Below, piece by piece: positions 18,023 through 26,822 of a DNA stretch of 64,000 nucleotides. The DNA lies in contig NZ_JAGDFV010000010.1 of the NCBI RefSeq assembly GCF_017497985.1, forward strand, positions 46,938 through 110,937. Direction: 5' to 3'. Within the stretch, counting starts at the first letter, position 1. Each line of letters starts with the position of its first letter. Origin of the DNA: Meiothermus sp. CFH 77666. GTDB taxonomy: Bacteria > Deinococcota > Deinococci > Deinococcales > Thermaceae. The position numbers and the translations under genes are program-made. The notes below the pieces were generated by a model. It saw only the letters and a list, made by a program, of their open reading frames with translations. It made no database searches and was not told where the DNA came from.

Positions 18023-18892
18023 TCAGAAAAGCTCGAGCGCATAGGTCACCACGGCGCTGCTCTCCTTGAAGCCCAGGCGTTTGTAGAGGGCCTGGGCGGC
18101 CTTTTCGTGATCGTGGGCGCGAACCTGCAAGCTCTGGATTTGCGGATTGCTAAAGGCCCACTCGGCGGCTGCGCCTAAAAGCGCCCGGCCCAGACCCTTC
18201 CCCCGGGCTTCCGGCACCACTCCAATATAGGCAATCTCGGCCTGGGTGTCGTCGAGCTCGAGCTCGGCCATGCCTACCGGCACCTGGCCCTGTTCGGCAT
18301 AGGCCATGAAAAGCGCAACTTCCGCGCCCAGGAAGTGCTGGCGCAGCTCTTCGTCGGTCCAGTGCAGGCGCAGGCTCCAGCCATCGTCGGCCCGGCTGTA
18401 CAGGTCGCGGTAGACCTGGGGGTCGCAGGGTTCGGCCAGCTCGATCCTGTAGCCGGGGGGCGCCGGATACGACAGGTCTGTGCGGCCTATGGTGTAAAAG
18501 TAGGTGGTGTGTTCGGCAGAAAAGCCCACCTGCTCCAGCAGGTCTCGAGCGTAGCGGTTACGGGCCTCGGGAAAAGCGTACAGGGTGGGATACCCCTCCT
18601 GGCGGGCTTTTTTGACCAGGTGTTCCAGAAGCGCCTTTCCATCACCCGCACGGATGATGGGGCCCTCGAGGGCCGCCCCTTCCCAGAAGGGCACTAAGGC
18701 CCCATACCCCTGCACCCGGCCCGCCTCGAGCCAGACCCAGGCTTTTTCGTCCTCCCCGGCCAGCACCTCCCACCAGAGTCCCTCGGGGGTACGCGCCTCG
18801 GGCGCCAGCGAACGCCGCTCCGGGACTTCATCCATCCAGGCTAACAACTCCGCCAGCTGGGAAAGGTGGGCTTGAGCGATGGGCCGGTTCAT
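18023..18892 (-). CDS. GNAT acetyltransferase with two tandem domains
   Basis: A 289-residue protein. The C-terminal half is a good GNAT domain: the acetyl-CoA loop is VVPEARGKGLGRALL (near residue 235), preceded by MAELELDDTQAEIAYIG and followed by ALYKRLGFKE, the usual end of the fold. The N-terminal ~130 residues look like a degenerate GNAT copy (GYPTLYAFPEARNRYARDLLEQVGF), as in mycothiol synthase-like double-GNAT proteins. AAGGA five bases before ATG 18892 supports the start. The acceptor is unknown. It is divergent from the lipid-kinase gene. Confidence 0.8.
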   Translation of the reverse strand: MNRPIAQAHLSQLAELLAWMDEVPERRSLAPEARTPEGLWWEVLAGEDEKAWVWLEAGRVQGYGALVPFWEGAALEGPIIRAGDGKALLEHLVKKARQEGYPTLYAFPEARNRYARDLLEQVGFSAEHTTYFYTIGRTDLSYPAPPGYRIELAEPCDPQVYRDLYSRADDGWSLRLHWTDEELRQHFLGAEVALFMAYAEQGQVPVGMAELELDDTQAEIAYIGVVPEARGKGLGRALLGAAAEWAFSNPQIQSLQVRAHDHEKAAQALYKRLGFKESSAVVTYALELF

Positions 18893-19058
18893 GGCAATCC
18901 TTCGGAAACACGACCGGTGGGGTTCGATCGCAACATGTGCAATAGCGACCCACACGTCAGAAAGGCGGTTTTCCAAACATTCCGGGAGCGTAAATGAAAA
19001 CCACCCTGGATAGCCGTATTGTACAACGCCGGTTTCTGTTAGAATCTCCTGACACACA

Positions 19059-19946
19059 ATGAGCAGCCATACCACCTTTGTCATCAACCCGGCGGCAGGG
19101 CGTGGGCGGGTGGGCCAGATGTTGCGGCAGCTCGAGGCCGCCATCCGCCAGTACGCGGGGTCTTCCAGCATTGAAATCACCATCACCCAGGCCCCAGGAC
19201 ACGGCATCGAGATTGCCCAAAGGGCCCCTGCGGGCAGCCGGGTAGTTGCGGTAGGGGGCGACGGAACCGTGCACGAGGTGGTGCGCGGAATCGCTGGCTC
19301 GGACAAGGCAGTTGGGGTTATCCCGATTGGGAGCGGCAACGACTTTGCCCGCATGGTGGGCCTGCACCGGCAAAGCCTGGGGGCAGCGCTGCATACGGCC
19401 CTGCAAGGAACCGTCCGGGCCATAGACCTGGGTATGGTCAACAACCAGCCCTACGGGGCCAGCCTGGGCATCGGCTTCGATGCGGCGGTGGCCCGAAAGG
19501 CCCTCACGGCCCCCACCTTTCTGCGGGGCATGCCCCGTTACCTGTACTCGATTTTTGGCGTGCTCAAGGAGCTGGAGCTGCCCACCCTCGAGCTCATCCA
19601 ACACGGCCAGACCGTCTACCAGGGCCCTAGCTTGCTGGTAGCCCTGATGAACGCCTCGACCTATGGAGGGGGTATTCCCATCGTACCCGACGCGGTGCCC
19701 ACCGATGGCCTCATTTCGGTGGCGGTGGCCGGCGAGTTCAGCCGCCTGGGGGTGGTGGGGATTCTGCCCCGACTGCTCCTGGGCCAACACGTCCACCACC
19801 CCCGGCTGCACTTCTTCCGGGGTGCTGCGTTCACGGCCCGCTTCGACCGCCCCGTCCCGGCCCATTCCGACGGCGAGCTTCTTGAACCTTCCACCGAGTA
19901 CTGCGTCCGCATGGTTCCAGGAGGCTTGAGGGTGATCCAGCCGTAG
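19059..19946 (+). CDS. Diacylglycerol-kinase-family lipid kinase
   Basis: A 295-residue protein of the DagK/YegS/sphingosine-kinase family. The N-terminal FVINPAAGRGR and the ATP-site motif GGDGTVHEVVRGI (residues ~67-79) followed by PIGSGNDFAR are diagnostic; C-terminal VPAHSDGEL corresponds to the conserved DGE of the second domain. It probably phosphorylates diacylglycerol or another membrane lipid at the inner face. A TAGAAT box lies 13 bases before ATG, giving only a very short leader. No partner genes suggest a special pathway. Confidence 0.9.
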   Translation: MSSHTTFVINPAAGRGRVGQMLRQLEAAIRQYAGSSSIEITITQAPGHGIEIAQRAPAGSRVVAVGGDGTVHEVVRGIAGSDKAVGVIPIGSGNDFARMVGLHRQSLGAALHTALQGTVRAIDLGMVNNQPYGASLGIGFDAAVARKALTAPTFLRGMPRYLYSIFGVLKELELPTLELIQHGQTVYQGPSLLVALMNASTYGGGIPIVPDAVPTDGLISVAVAGEFSRLGVVGILPRLLLGQHVHHPRLHFFRGAAFTARFDRPVPAHSDGELLEPSTEYCVRMVPGGLRVIQP

Positions 19947-20067
19947 TGCTGTGGGGTTTCTGTGTTTGAATGCCGCCAGGTGACGTATAACCAATCCACC
20001 ACAGCGGCCCCTGGTACATTGGAAGCATATAGGGCTTGAAGCCTTTCATGAAAGGACTGGACATTCG

Positions 20068-22062
20068 GTGAATGAGGTTAGCTGGAAGCTATTTGCGCCG
20101 CTCTCGATTGAAGGGGCCACGCTCTTGATCGAACATCAGGATTTGCCCTCGGGCATGGCCGTGCGCCTGGGAGGGGCTGGGGGCGTGGTGCTCAAACCCC
20201 AGGAAGCCCAGGAGCTCTTGCTCAACCTGCTTACCGGCGAATCCTGGGTGAGCAGCCGCCTGGTCTGGGCGGCCCCCCGGCTGCACATCGGGCAAAGAGG
20301 CTACAATCTGAGCGAACGGGCCAAGCTGGCCCTGATCGAAGCCTTGCAGTCGCTGTTGGTGGAATCCCAGGGGGTGGCAGTCAACCCCATGCCCAAGGAA
20401 ACCTGGCAGCGCTCACTCCTGGAGATCACCCAGCAGCGCTTTGCCAGCGTAGAGGAAGCCCTGCCCAAGCTGGGGGAGGTTCTGATTTCCCTGGGCTTCA
20501 AGGGCATCTGCTTGTGGCTACGCGACAGCAACGAGCGCACCCTGAAACTGGTCGGCCAGTACCCCGAAGCCTCCCCGCCCGAAGACCTCCTGCCCGAGCG
20601 ACACGTTGTATATTTCCAGGTGCTGGAGCGCAACCTGCTCATTGCCGCCGACGATGCCCGTCAGGACGCCCGCATGACCGAACTGCGCGACATCCTGATC
20701 AGCCGTGGGCTGGGCGCGGTCTTGCAGGTGGTCTTCCACGGCGAAAGCGGTCTGCGGGGGGTGATGTGGATCGAGAGCATCCAACCCCGCAAATGGAGCA
20801 ACGCCGACGAGACCCTGGCCCTGGCCATGGCCCAGGTCATCGAGCGCATTCTGCGTCCCCTCAAGGACGACCTCAAAATCCAGACCCCCGAGCGCAAGTC
20901 GCTGGCGGTCAAGCGCAGCGAGTTTGAAATCAACCTGGCCCAGGCCCTCTCGCTGGCCCAGCGGCACGGGCGTTCGCTGGCCCTGATGCGCATCCGGGTC
21001 GAGGGGATGAACAAGGCCCAGACCGAGCAGGCCGCCCGCGAGATTGCCTACACCCTGCGCCAGAGCGACTCACTTGCGTACCTGGGCGACCAGGGCTTTG
21101 CCCTGCTGCTTTCCGAGGTGCGCTGGACGGCAGGGGCCAGCCGGGTAGCCCACCGCTTGCTGGGCCGTCTGCGGGCCGCGCTGGCAGGGCTCAAGGTGGG
21201 CATTGGCATTGCCATGTATCCCCAGGACGCCACCTCGATGGAGGGGCTTTGGGATCAGGCTGAGCAAGCCTGCCAGAAGGCCCTCGAGACCGGCGGCGGC
21301 ATCCGCCTCCTGACCCCCGGCGCGTCCGAGTTGCAAGAGGCCCTCTCGCAAGACGGTCTGACCCTGCACTTCCAGCCAATCTTCAACCTGAGCGACCTCG
21401 AGCTCGTAGCGGTCGAGGCCCTGGTTCGCTGGCCCAAACCCAAGGGGCTGCACCAGGCCGGGGAGTTTCTGCCCCTGGCCGAACAGGTCGGCCTGATGAG
21501 CGTCCAGGATCGCTGGGCCCTCGACAAAGTGCTCGACCAGGCCGCTCTCTGGAAGCCCTCCGGGGTCAACGCCCGCTTTAGCGTGAACATCTCCTCCGAA
21601 ACCCTGGTAGACCCCAACTTCCCCACCGTCTTGCAGGAGATGTTCTCGGCCAAGCGCCTGCCCACCGACATCATCATCATCGAGCTGCGTGAGGAGGCCA
21701 TCCTGAGCGACCTCGAGACCGCCAGCCGTAGCCTCGAGATCCTCAAGCACCTGGGGGTCTCCATCGCCCTCGACAACTTTGGCACCAACCCCCTCCCGCT
21801 CACCCAGCTCAAACGCCTGCCGCTCGACTGGATCAAACTCAACCCGGCCCTCTCCTCCTCCGAGAACGCCTCCTTGGCCAAAGCGGCCATAGACATGGTG
21901 CACGCCGTCGGCACCAAAGCGGTGGCCAAGGGCCTGGAAGAGCAGTCCCAGCTCACCCGCATGAAGGAACTGGGCGCCGACTACGGCCAGGGCCACATCC
22001 TGGGCTGGCCCGTCCCCGCCGAGGATCTGGGGGCCCTGCTGGTGTGGGGCATCGGCACCTGA
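20068..22062 (+). CDS. GAF-GGDEF-EAL protein with degenerate cyclic-di-GMP sites
   Basis: A 664-residue protein starting at GTG 20068. Residues ~1-105 are unassigned; ~110-270 look like a GAF domain; ~285-410 a GGDEF domain; ~425-660 an EAL domain. Both catalytic centres are altered. The GGDEF loop reads LGDQGF (339-344). The EAL motif is kept (E450-A-L, in VEALVRW) but DDFG is D569-N-F-G, KID is K590-L-N592, and AEG-x-E is A-K621-G-L-E624. Losing metal ligands predicts no diguanylate cyclase and no or weak phosphodiesterase activity, so it may be a c-di-GMP sensor. No signal peptide or membrane helix. It stands alone. Confidence 0.85.
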   Translation: MNEVSWKLFAPLSIEGATLLIEHQDLPSGMAVRLGGAGGVVLKPQEAQELLLNLLTGESWVSSRLVWAAPRLHIGQRGYNLSERAKLALIEALQSLLVESQGVAVNPMPKETWQRSLLEITQQRFASVEEALPKLGEVLISLGFKGICLWLRDSNERTLKLVGQYPEASPPEDLLPERHVVYFQVLERNLLIAADDARQDARMTELRDILISRGLGAVLQVVFHGESGLRGVMWIESIQPRKWSNADETLALAMAQVIERILRPLKDDLKIQTPERKSLAVKRSEFEINLAQALSLAQRHGRSLALMRIRVEGMNKAQTEQAAREIAYTLRQSDSLAYLGDQGFALLLSEVRWTAGASRVAHRLLGRLRAALAGLKVGIGIAMYPQDATSMEGLWDQAEQACQKALETGGGIRLLTPGASELQEALSQDGLTLHFQPIFNLSDLELVAVEALVRWPKPKGLHQAGEFLPLAEQVGLMSVQDRWALDKVLDQAALWKPSGVNARFSVNISSETLVDPNFPTVLQEMFSAKRLPTDIIIIELREEAILSDLETASRSLEILKHLGVSIALDNFGTNPLPLTQLKRLPLDWIKLNPALSSSENASLAKAAIDMVHAVGTKAVAKGLEEQSQLTRMKELGADYGQGHILGWPVPAEDLGALLVWGIGT

Positions 22063-22070
22063 ACATCTGC

Positions 22071-22076
22071 TACCAT
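22071..22076 (+). promoter_or_regulatory. Leaderless -10 box for the small membrane protein gene
   Basis: TACCAT ends seven bases before GTG 22084, in the 21-base gap behind the EAL gene. Confidence 0.45.
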
Positions 22077-22083
22077 TGACCCT

Positions 22084-22356
22084 GTGACCGAAGGTGCCGT
22101 GCTGGTGCTGCGGCTGCTGCTGTGGCTGCTGCCCGGCCTCTTGATGTTTCTGGCTGTGCGTGGTTTTCTGGCCGGGCGCTTCCGCGTGGCTTTGGGCCTG
22201 TTGATAGGCGGGGTGCTGGCCGCCCTGCTGGTCAAGCCCTTTCCGGTGGGTTTTGCCTTCTGGCTGATTGGCGGGCTGGCCGGACTGGGCGGGGGGCGCA
22301 ACCCCAGGTATGCCCGTGAGCTGCGCGAGCGTATCGAAGAACAGCAAAGGCGTTAG
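22084..22356 (+). CDS. Small two-to-three-helix membrane protein, unknown function
   Basis: A 90-residue protein beginning at GTG. It has hydrophobic segments at residues ~6-25, ~32-52 and ~54-68, and a charged C-terminal tail (RYARELRERIEEQQRR) likely in the cytoplasm. The product is not recognised. Support for it being real: a leaderless-type -10 box, a coding frame with strong GC third-position bias, and a hydrophobic pattern that would not arise easily by chance. It may be unrelated in function to the EAL gene just upstream. Confidence 0.6.
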   Translation: MTEGAVLVLRLLLWLLPGLLMFLAVRGFLAGRFRVALGLLIGGVLAALLVKPFPVGFAFWLIGGLAGLGGGRNPRYARELRERIEEQQRR

Positions 22357-22476
22357 CGTTCTAAACCCGGCTTTTCTGGCCCCGATTAATCTTGCCAAAA
22401 ACCCAAGGCCAAAGCACCCCCCATTGCTCCGTCGCCCAAAGGTGACCCGGCGCCCGACCCGGGCATGGGAGCTCGC

Positions 22477-22482
22477 TATACT
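22477..22482 (+). promoter_or_regulatory. Leaderless -10 box of rlmN
   Basis: TATACT ends eight bases before ATG 22491; no Shine-Dalgarno is seen between them. Confidence 0.55.
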
Positions 22483-22490
22483 GAAGCGTT

Positions 22491-23516
22491 ATGGCACTGC
22501 AAGACAAAACCTCGCTGCTATCCCTGCCTCTCGAGGCACTCCCGGGCGAGGGCTACCGCGCGCGACAACTGGCGGGCTGGCTCTACCAGAAGGGAGCCCG
22601 GCAGTGGGATGAGATGACCGACCTGCCCAAAGCCCTCCGCAGCGAGTGGGCCGAGCGCTTCCGCATCTCGGAGGTGGCCGAGGTAATGCCCTACCCAAGC
22701 CAGGACGGCTCGGTAAAGTACCTCTATACCCTGCTCGACGGCCAGAAAACCGAGGCCGTGTACATGCCCTACCTCAACCGCAAAACCATTTGTATCTCCA
22801 GCATGGTGGGCTGCCCGGCAGGCTGCACCTTCTGCGCGACCGGAAGGATGGGCTTTGGACGCAACCTCACGGCGGCGGAGATTCTGGATCAGATTCTGTG
22901 GGCTGCCCACCATCAGGGGCACGCCCCCCGCGAGATTCGCAATGTGGTGCTGATGGGCATGGGCGAGCCGCTTTTGAATGTGGAGAACGTATTTGCGGCC
23001 ATCGAGCGGATGCTGCACCCCCAGGGGCTGGCCATGAGCCCGCGCCGCATTACCCTTTCCACCGTGGGGATTCCACGGGGTATCTACAGACTGGCCGAGT
23101 CGGGGCTGGGGGTGCGCCTGGCCCTCTCGCTCCACGCCCCCGACGACGAAACCCGTCAGCAGATCATCCCCACCGCCCACCGCTACCGCATTGGCGAAAT
23201 TATGGAAGCCGTGCGGCACTACTACGCCCAGACGGGGCGCCGGGTCACGCTGGAATACACCCTGCTGCGGGGCGTCAACGACCATGACTGGCAGGCCCGT
23301 GCGCTGGCCGGGCTCTTCAAGGGCCTCAGCGTCCACATGAACCTGATTCCCTGGAACCCCTGGGAGGGCGCCCCCCACCAGGGCACCCCCAAAGCGCAGA
23401 TTCTCAAGTTTGCGGCTACCCTCGAGCAGCAGGGCATCCCTACTTCGGTGCGCTGGAGCCGGGGGCGGGATGTGGGGGCCGCCTGTGGGCAGCTCGCCCT
23501 AAAGCAACCCGCTTGA
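22491..23516 (+). CDS. rlmN: 23S rRNA (adenine-2503-C2)-methyltransferase, dual-specificity
   Basis: A 341-residue radical-SAM enzyme that methylates C2 of A2503 in 23S rRNA and of A37 in some tRNAs. The FeS cluster motif CPAGCTFC is near residue 108, GEPLLN near 160, and the methyl-carrier and resolving cysteines appear at the C-terminus (GRDVGAACGQL near residue 330). The N-terminal helical domain (YRARQLAGWLYQKGARQWDEM) is typical. The length matches the family. A strong TATACT -10 just before the ATG indicates its own leaderless transcript. Confidence 0.97.
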   Translation: MALQDKTSLLSLPLEALPGEGYRARQLAGWLYQKGARQWDEMTDLPKALRSEWAERFRISEVAEVMPYPSQDGSVKYLYTLLDGQKTEAVYMPYLNRKTICISSMVGCPAGCTFCATGRMGFGRNLTAAEILDQILWAAHHQGHAPREIRNVVLMGMGEPLLNVENVFAAIERMLHPQGLAMSPRRITLSTVGIPRGIYRLAESGLGVRLALSLHAPDDETRQQIIPTAHRYRIGEIMEAVRHYYAQTGRRVTLEYTLLRGVNDHDWQARALAGLFKGLSVHMNLIPWNPWEGAPHQGTPKAQILKFAATLEQQGIPTSVRWSRGRDVGAACGQLALKQPA

Positions 23517-23643
23517 AAAAGGTTGTATGTCCCAGGCCCGCCTACTTCGAGCTTTATGGCACCTCGAGGGCAGCTTCAAAAGAGCCAGCCCGGGTTTACT
23601 CCCCTAACGGCTTTCATGCAAAACCCATACAATGGGCGGCGGT

Positions 23644-24138
23644 ATGAACCGGAATCTCATTCTCATTGTCGCTGCTGTGTTGGCTCTACTGGGCATAGGT
23701 GCCTATTTGCTATTGGGGCAACGCTCCGGCGGTCAGGCCAGCGTGGGCAGCGGAACCCTTTGCGCCAACCAGCCCCCAGCCGCCACCGGCCTCTCCAACG
23801 AGGGCGTTACCTCCCTCCGCATTGAAGACCTCAAGGAAGGCAGCGGCCCCCAGGCCATCACCTCCAACACCGTGCGAATGCAGTACATTGGGCGTTTGGT
23901 GGACGGCAAGCAGTTCGACACCTCCTGCCAGCCGGGCCGCACCCCCTTCGAGTTCACCCTGGGGGCCGGTCAGGTAATCCCCGGCTGGGACTCGGGCATC
24001 GTGGGGATGCGCGTTGGCGGTCAGCGCCGCCTGATTATCCCCGCCAACCTGGCCTATGGCGACCGCAGCCCCAGCCCGGACATTCCCCCCAACTCGGCGC
24101 TGATATTTGATGTGGAACTCCTGGAAATCCGCAATTAA
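23644..24138 (+). CDS. Exported FKBP-type peptidyl-prolyl isomerase
   Basis: A 164-residue protein: residues ~1-24 form a signal anchor (MNRNLILIVAAVLALLGIG), and residues ~55-164 a complete FKBP domain (VRMQYIGRLVDGKQFDTS, GAGQVIPGWDSGIVGMRVGGQRRLIIP, AYGDRSP, FDVELLEI). It catalyses cis-trans isomerisation of proline bonds outside the cytoplasm. An in-frame ATG 12 bases upstream is rejected because it lies inside the probable -10 box TACAAT (23628-23633); the chosen ATG follows that box by ten bases. A Cys in the segment FDTSCQPGR and one near residue 41 could form a disulphide. Confidence 0.9.
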   Translation: MNRNLILIVAAVLALLGIGAYLLLGQRSGGQASVGSGTLCANQPPAATGLSNEGVTSLRIEDLKEGSGPQAITSNTVRMQYIGRLVDGKQFDTSCQPGRTPFEFTLGAGQVIPGWDSGIVGMRVGGQRRLIIPANLAYGDRSPSPDIPPNSALIFDVELLEIRN

Positions 24139-24324
24139 TCGCAAGTCCACATAGAGCGGTTTTTTTGAAAGAATACCGCAGCCCTTTGGAACCGTTTCGC
24201 AATGCCCTCTGTGAGGAGCAGCGCACTGATGGCTCGTGGGTGCCGCCAAAAGCCCACAGGTTTTTGGCCATCGGCCCTGGGCTTTCGGCCGAAAAAGTGA
24301 ACATTGCGCCACCCGACCCGCAGG

Positions 24325-24330
24325 TATACT
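24325..24330 (+). promoter_or_regulatory. Probable -10 box of the rapZ-yvcK pair
   Basis: TATACT, about 78 bases before the rapZ ATG, in a 269-base intergenic region. A TTGCGC at 24304-24309 is at a short 15-base spacing, so the -35 is uncertain. No other -10-like box is better placed. Confidence 0.45.
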
Positions 24331-24407
24331 GATCAGGTGAGCTTGCCTGGGTCTTGGGCAAACCCTGTTTCCAATCTCAAGCAACGAACCTTAATGTGGA
24401 GAGGCCG

Positions 24408-25238
24408 ATGCGGTTTGTGGTGCTAAGTGGACAGAGCGGCGCCGGGCTCACCTCGGCGCGGATGGCCCTGGAAGACCTGGGCTACTTTTCCGTAGACAAT
24501 ATTCCGCCCCAGCTCTGGGGCGACCTGCTCAAAACCGTGGAGGCTCGAGACATCCACAAGGTGGTGGTGGTACTGGACATCCGGGCCCGCGATCTGTTGG
24601 GTGATGTGGAAACAATACTGAGCCAGCTTAAGCCTTTCATCATCTACCTCGAGGCCAAATCGGACATCCTGCTCAAGCGCTACAACCTTTCGCGCCGCCT
24701 CCACCCCCTGGGCATGGGCAACCTGCTACGTGAAATTGAAGAAGAACGCCTGGCCCTGGCCCCCCTGCGCGACCGGGCCGACCTGGTGATTGACACCTCC
24801 GAGCGCACCCCCCGCCAGCTCAAAGAGGCCCTCGAGGCCGCCCTGGGCGAAGAAGAGGGCTTCCTGCTGCGGATTTTCTCCTTCGGCTTCAAGTGGGGCC
24901 CCCCACAGGACGCCGACCTGGTACTGGATGTACGCTCGCTGCCCAACCCGCACTACGACCCCGTTCTTAAATCGCGTCCCGGTACCGATCCCGAGGTGGC
25001 CGCTTATGTCTTCGCCGATAAAAAGAACGAGCCCTTCTACCGCACCCTGCTGGCTACCATCGGGCTTTCGGCGGAAGGCGCCCGCGCAACCGGGCGGGCC
25101 GCATACACGGTAGCCATCGGCTGTACAGGAGGGCAGCACCGCAGCGTAGCGGTTGCCGAGCGGCTAGCCCAGGAGCTCTCCGGGCGTTTTCGGGTGGAGC
25201 TGGAGCACCGCGACTTGGAAAAGGCCATGGTTGCCTGA
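24408..25238 (+). CDS. rapZ: RapZ/YvcJ-family nucleotide-binding protein with altered Walker A
   Basis: A 276-residue protein of the RapZ (YvcJ) family: N-terminal P-loop domain, C-terminal domain ending GCTGGQHRSVAVAE, the signature of the sugar-binding half. In E. coli RapZ directs RNase E to the sRNA GlmZ to control GlcN6P synthase; in Bacillus YvcJ binds nucleotides. Here the Walker A reads SGQSGAGLTSA: the invariant Lys is Leu14, so nucleotide binding may be lost. GGAGAGG stands before ATG 24408. yvcK follows after 15 bases, the same neighbour as in Firmicutes (where whiA comes third; it is absent here). Confidence 0.88.
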   Translation: MRFVVLSGQSGAGLTSARMALEDLGYFSVDNIPPQLWGDLLKTVEARDIHKVVVVLDIRARDLLGDVETILSQLKPFIIYLEAKSDILLKRYNLSRRLHPLGMGNLLREIEEERLALAPLRDRADLVIDTSERTPRQLKEALEAALGEEEGFLLRIFSFGFKWGPPQDADLVLDVRSLPNPHYDPVLKSRPGTDPEVAAYVFADKKNEPFYRTLLATIGLSAEGARATGRAAYTVAIGCTGGQHRSVAVAERLAQELSGRFRVELEHRDLEKAMVA

Positions 25239-25253
25239 GCGAGGCCACCGAAC

Positions 25254-26579
25254 ATGATCTGGAACAAGGCCAAACGACCCAGTCTCCGTACGCTCGCCCA
25301 GGGGCTGCGAACCAACCCTGCCGATGACCGTTTCCTCAGCACCCTGCGCTGGCTGCTGCCGGGTATGCGGGTTAAGCGGTATGCCCTGCTGGCCGCCCTG
25401 GGAATGCTGTGCATGTTTACCGGGGTGGTGCATCTCTCCTGGCAAACCACGCTCCTGCCCTGGTTTTTGCAGACCACCCGCTGGGCTGGTTACTTCTCCA
25501 TCCCGCTGTGGGTCTCGGGGGGGCTTTGGCTCCTGGGGGGGCTCATTCTTTTCCTGCTGGGTTTGCGCTGGATGAACCGCAGCATGCTCTCGGCCATCAC
25601 CGACCCCGGCTCGGTCTCCAAGCAGGTTTACATCCGCCGGAAGCTCGAGGCCGGCCCGCGCATTGTGGCGCTTGGCGGGGGCACGGGGCTTTCCAGGGTA
25701 CTGCGCGGCCTCAAGATGGAAACCGCCAACCTCACAGCGGTTGTGGCGGTTACCGACGACGGCGGCTCCACGGGGCGGCTACGGGTTTCCTTTGGGGTTC
25801 CGGCGGTAGGCGACCTGGTAGACTGCCTGGCCGCCCTTTCCGACGCCGAGGGCCTGCCCGACCTGATGGAGTACCGCTTTGAACGTGGTGACGAACTCAA
25901 GGGCCACACCTTCGGCAACCTGATGCTGGTCTCGCTCTCCGAACTCAACAACGACTTCGCCAAGGCTATGCGTCAGGCCAACCAGGTGCTAAGACTCCGC
26001 GGAGCGGTCTGGCCCGCGACCTTTGAGGCCGCCCGGCTCTGGGCCGAGCGCGAGGATGGCACTCGGGTCCAGGGGGAAACCGCCCTGCGCGAAAAATCCG
26101 GGCGCATCCGCAAGGTCGGGCTGGCCCCCATTGGGGTAGCGGCCATGCCCGAAGCCGTCCATGCCCTGCAAAAAGCCGAGATGATCGTGTTGGGGCCGGG
26201 TAGCCTCTACTCCAGCGTCATCCCTAGCTTGCTGCCCAAGGGCATCCAGGTAGCCATCCAGCAGTCCCCGGCCAGGCTGGTTTACATCGTCAACATCATG
26301 AGCGAGCGGGGCGAGACCGAAGGCATGGATGCCTACGACCATTTTCAGGCCGTAGCACAGCACCTGGGCCGCCAACCCAACGTGGTGCTGGTTAACAATG
26401 CCCGCATTCCCGAGGATCTGCTCAAGCGCTACCGGGCCGAGGGCCAGACGCCGGTACGCTTCAACCCCAAGCGCTTCGAGGGCCTGGGGGTGCAGATTGT
26501 GGCCGGAGACTTTTTGGAGCCCGGTTTTGCCCAGCACGACCCCATCCGCCTGGTGAAGGCCCTGATGTCCTTGCGGTAA
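25254..26579 (+). CDS. yvcK: YvcK/GlmR-family UDP-GlcNAc-binding protein with membrane anchor
   Basis: A 441-residue protein. Residues ~125-441 are the CofD/YvcK domain: VALGGGTGLSRVLRGLK, AVVAVTDDGGSTGRLR, LKGHTFGNLML and VLGPGSLYSSVIPSLL are all family hallmarks. In Firmicutes YvcK (GlmR) binds UDP-GlcNAc and stimulates GlmS, tuning carbon flow to the cell wall. The first ~120 residues add two membrane helices (~43-62 and ~80-105) missing from the Bacillus protein, so this one is anchored to the membrane with the domain in the cytoplasm. It is co-transcribed with rapZ. Confidence 0.9.
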   Translation: MIWNKAKRPSLRTLAQGLRTNPADDRFLSTLRWLLPGMRVKRYALLAALGMLCMFTGVVHLSWQTTLLPWFLQTTRWAGYFSIPLWVSGGLWLLGGLILFLLGLRWMNRSMLSAITDPGSVSKQVYIRRKLEAGPRIVALGGGTGLSRVLRGLKMETANLTAVVAVTDDGGSTGRLRVSFGVPAVGDLVDCLAALSDAEGLPDLMEYRFERGDELKGHTFGNLMLVSLSELNNDFAKAMRQANQVLRLRGAVWPATFEAARLWAEREDGTRVQGETALREKSGRIRKVGLAPIGVAAMPEAVHALQKAEMIVLGPGSLYSSVIPSLLPKGIQVAIQQSPARLVYIVNIMSERGETEGMDAYDHFQAVAQHLGRQPNVVLVNNARIPEDLLKRYRAEGQTPVRFNPKRFEGLGVQIVAGDFLEPGFAQHDPIRLVKALMSLR

Positions 26580-26822
26580 AAACCCCTTGATGTAGCGCCC
26601 CAGACAGGGTAGGGTGTGGGCTTGTGGGCCGCCAGGCGCTTCGGTAGGCTTATTACAAGCAGTTAGTCAAGCATGTGGGTGCATCCTGTTTGAAACAGCT
26701 TTGAAGACGGGCCTTGGGGGTATGACCAAACTCGAGGCGCATCTTAGTGGCCCGCCCAATCTCTACATTTCAAGTTCATACATCGCTGGCACTGTTGGGT
26801 ATTGCAGGGAAACCCATCCGCC

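Noticed and set aside
18957..19994. Open frame of 345 codons on the minus strand opposite the lipid kinase
   Set aside because: Antisense shadow of a clear DagK-family gene.
21070..22398. Open frame of 442 codons on the minus strand opposite the EAL gene
   Set aside because: No recognisable domain and low-complexity Gln/Gly content; covered by a convincing gene.
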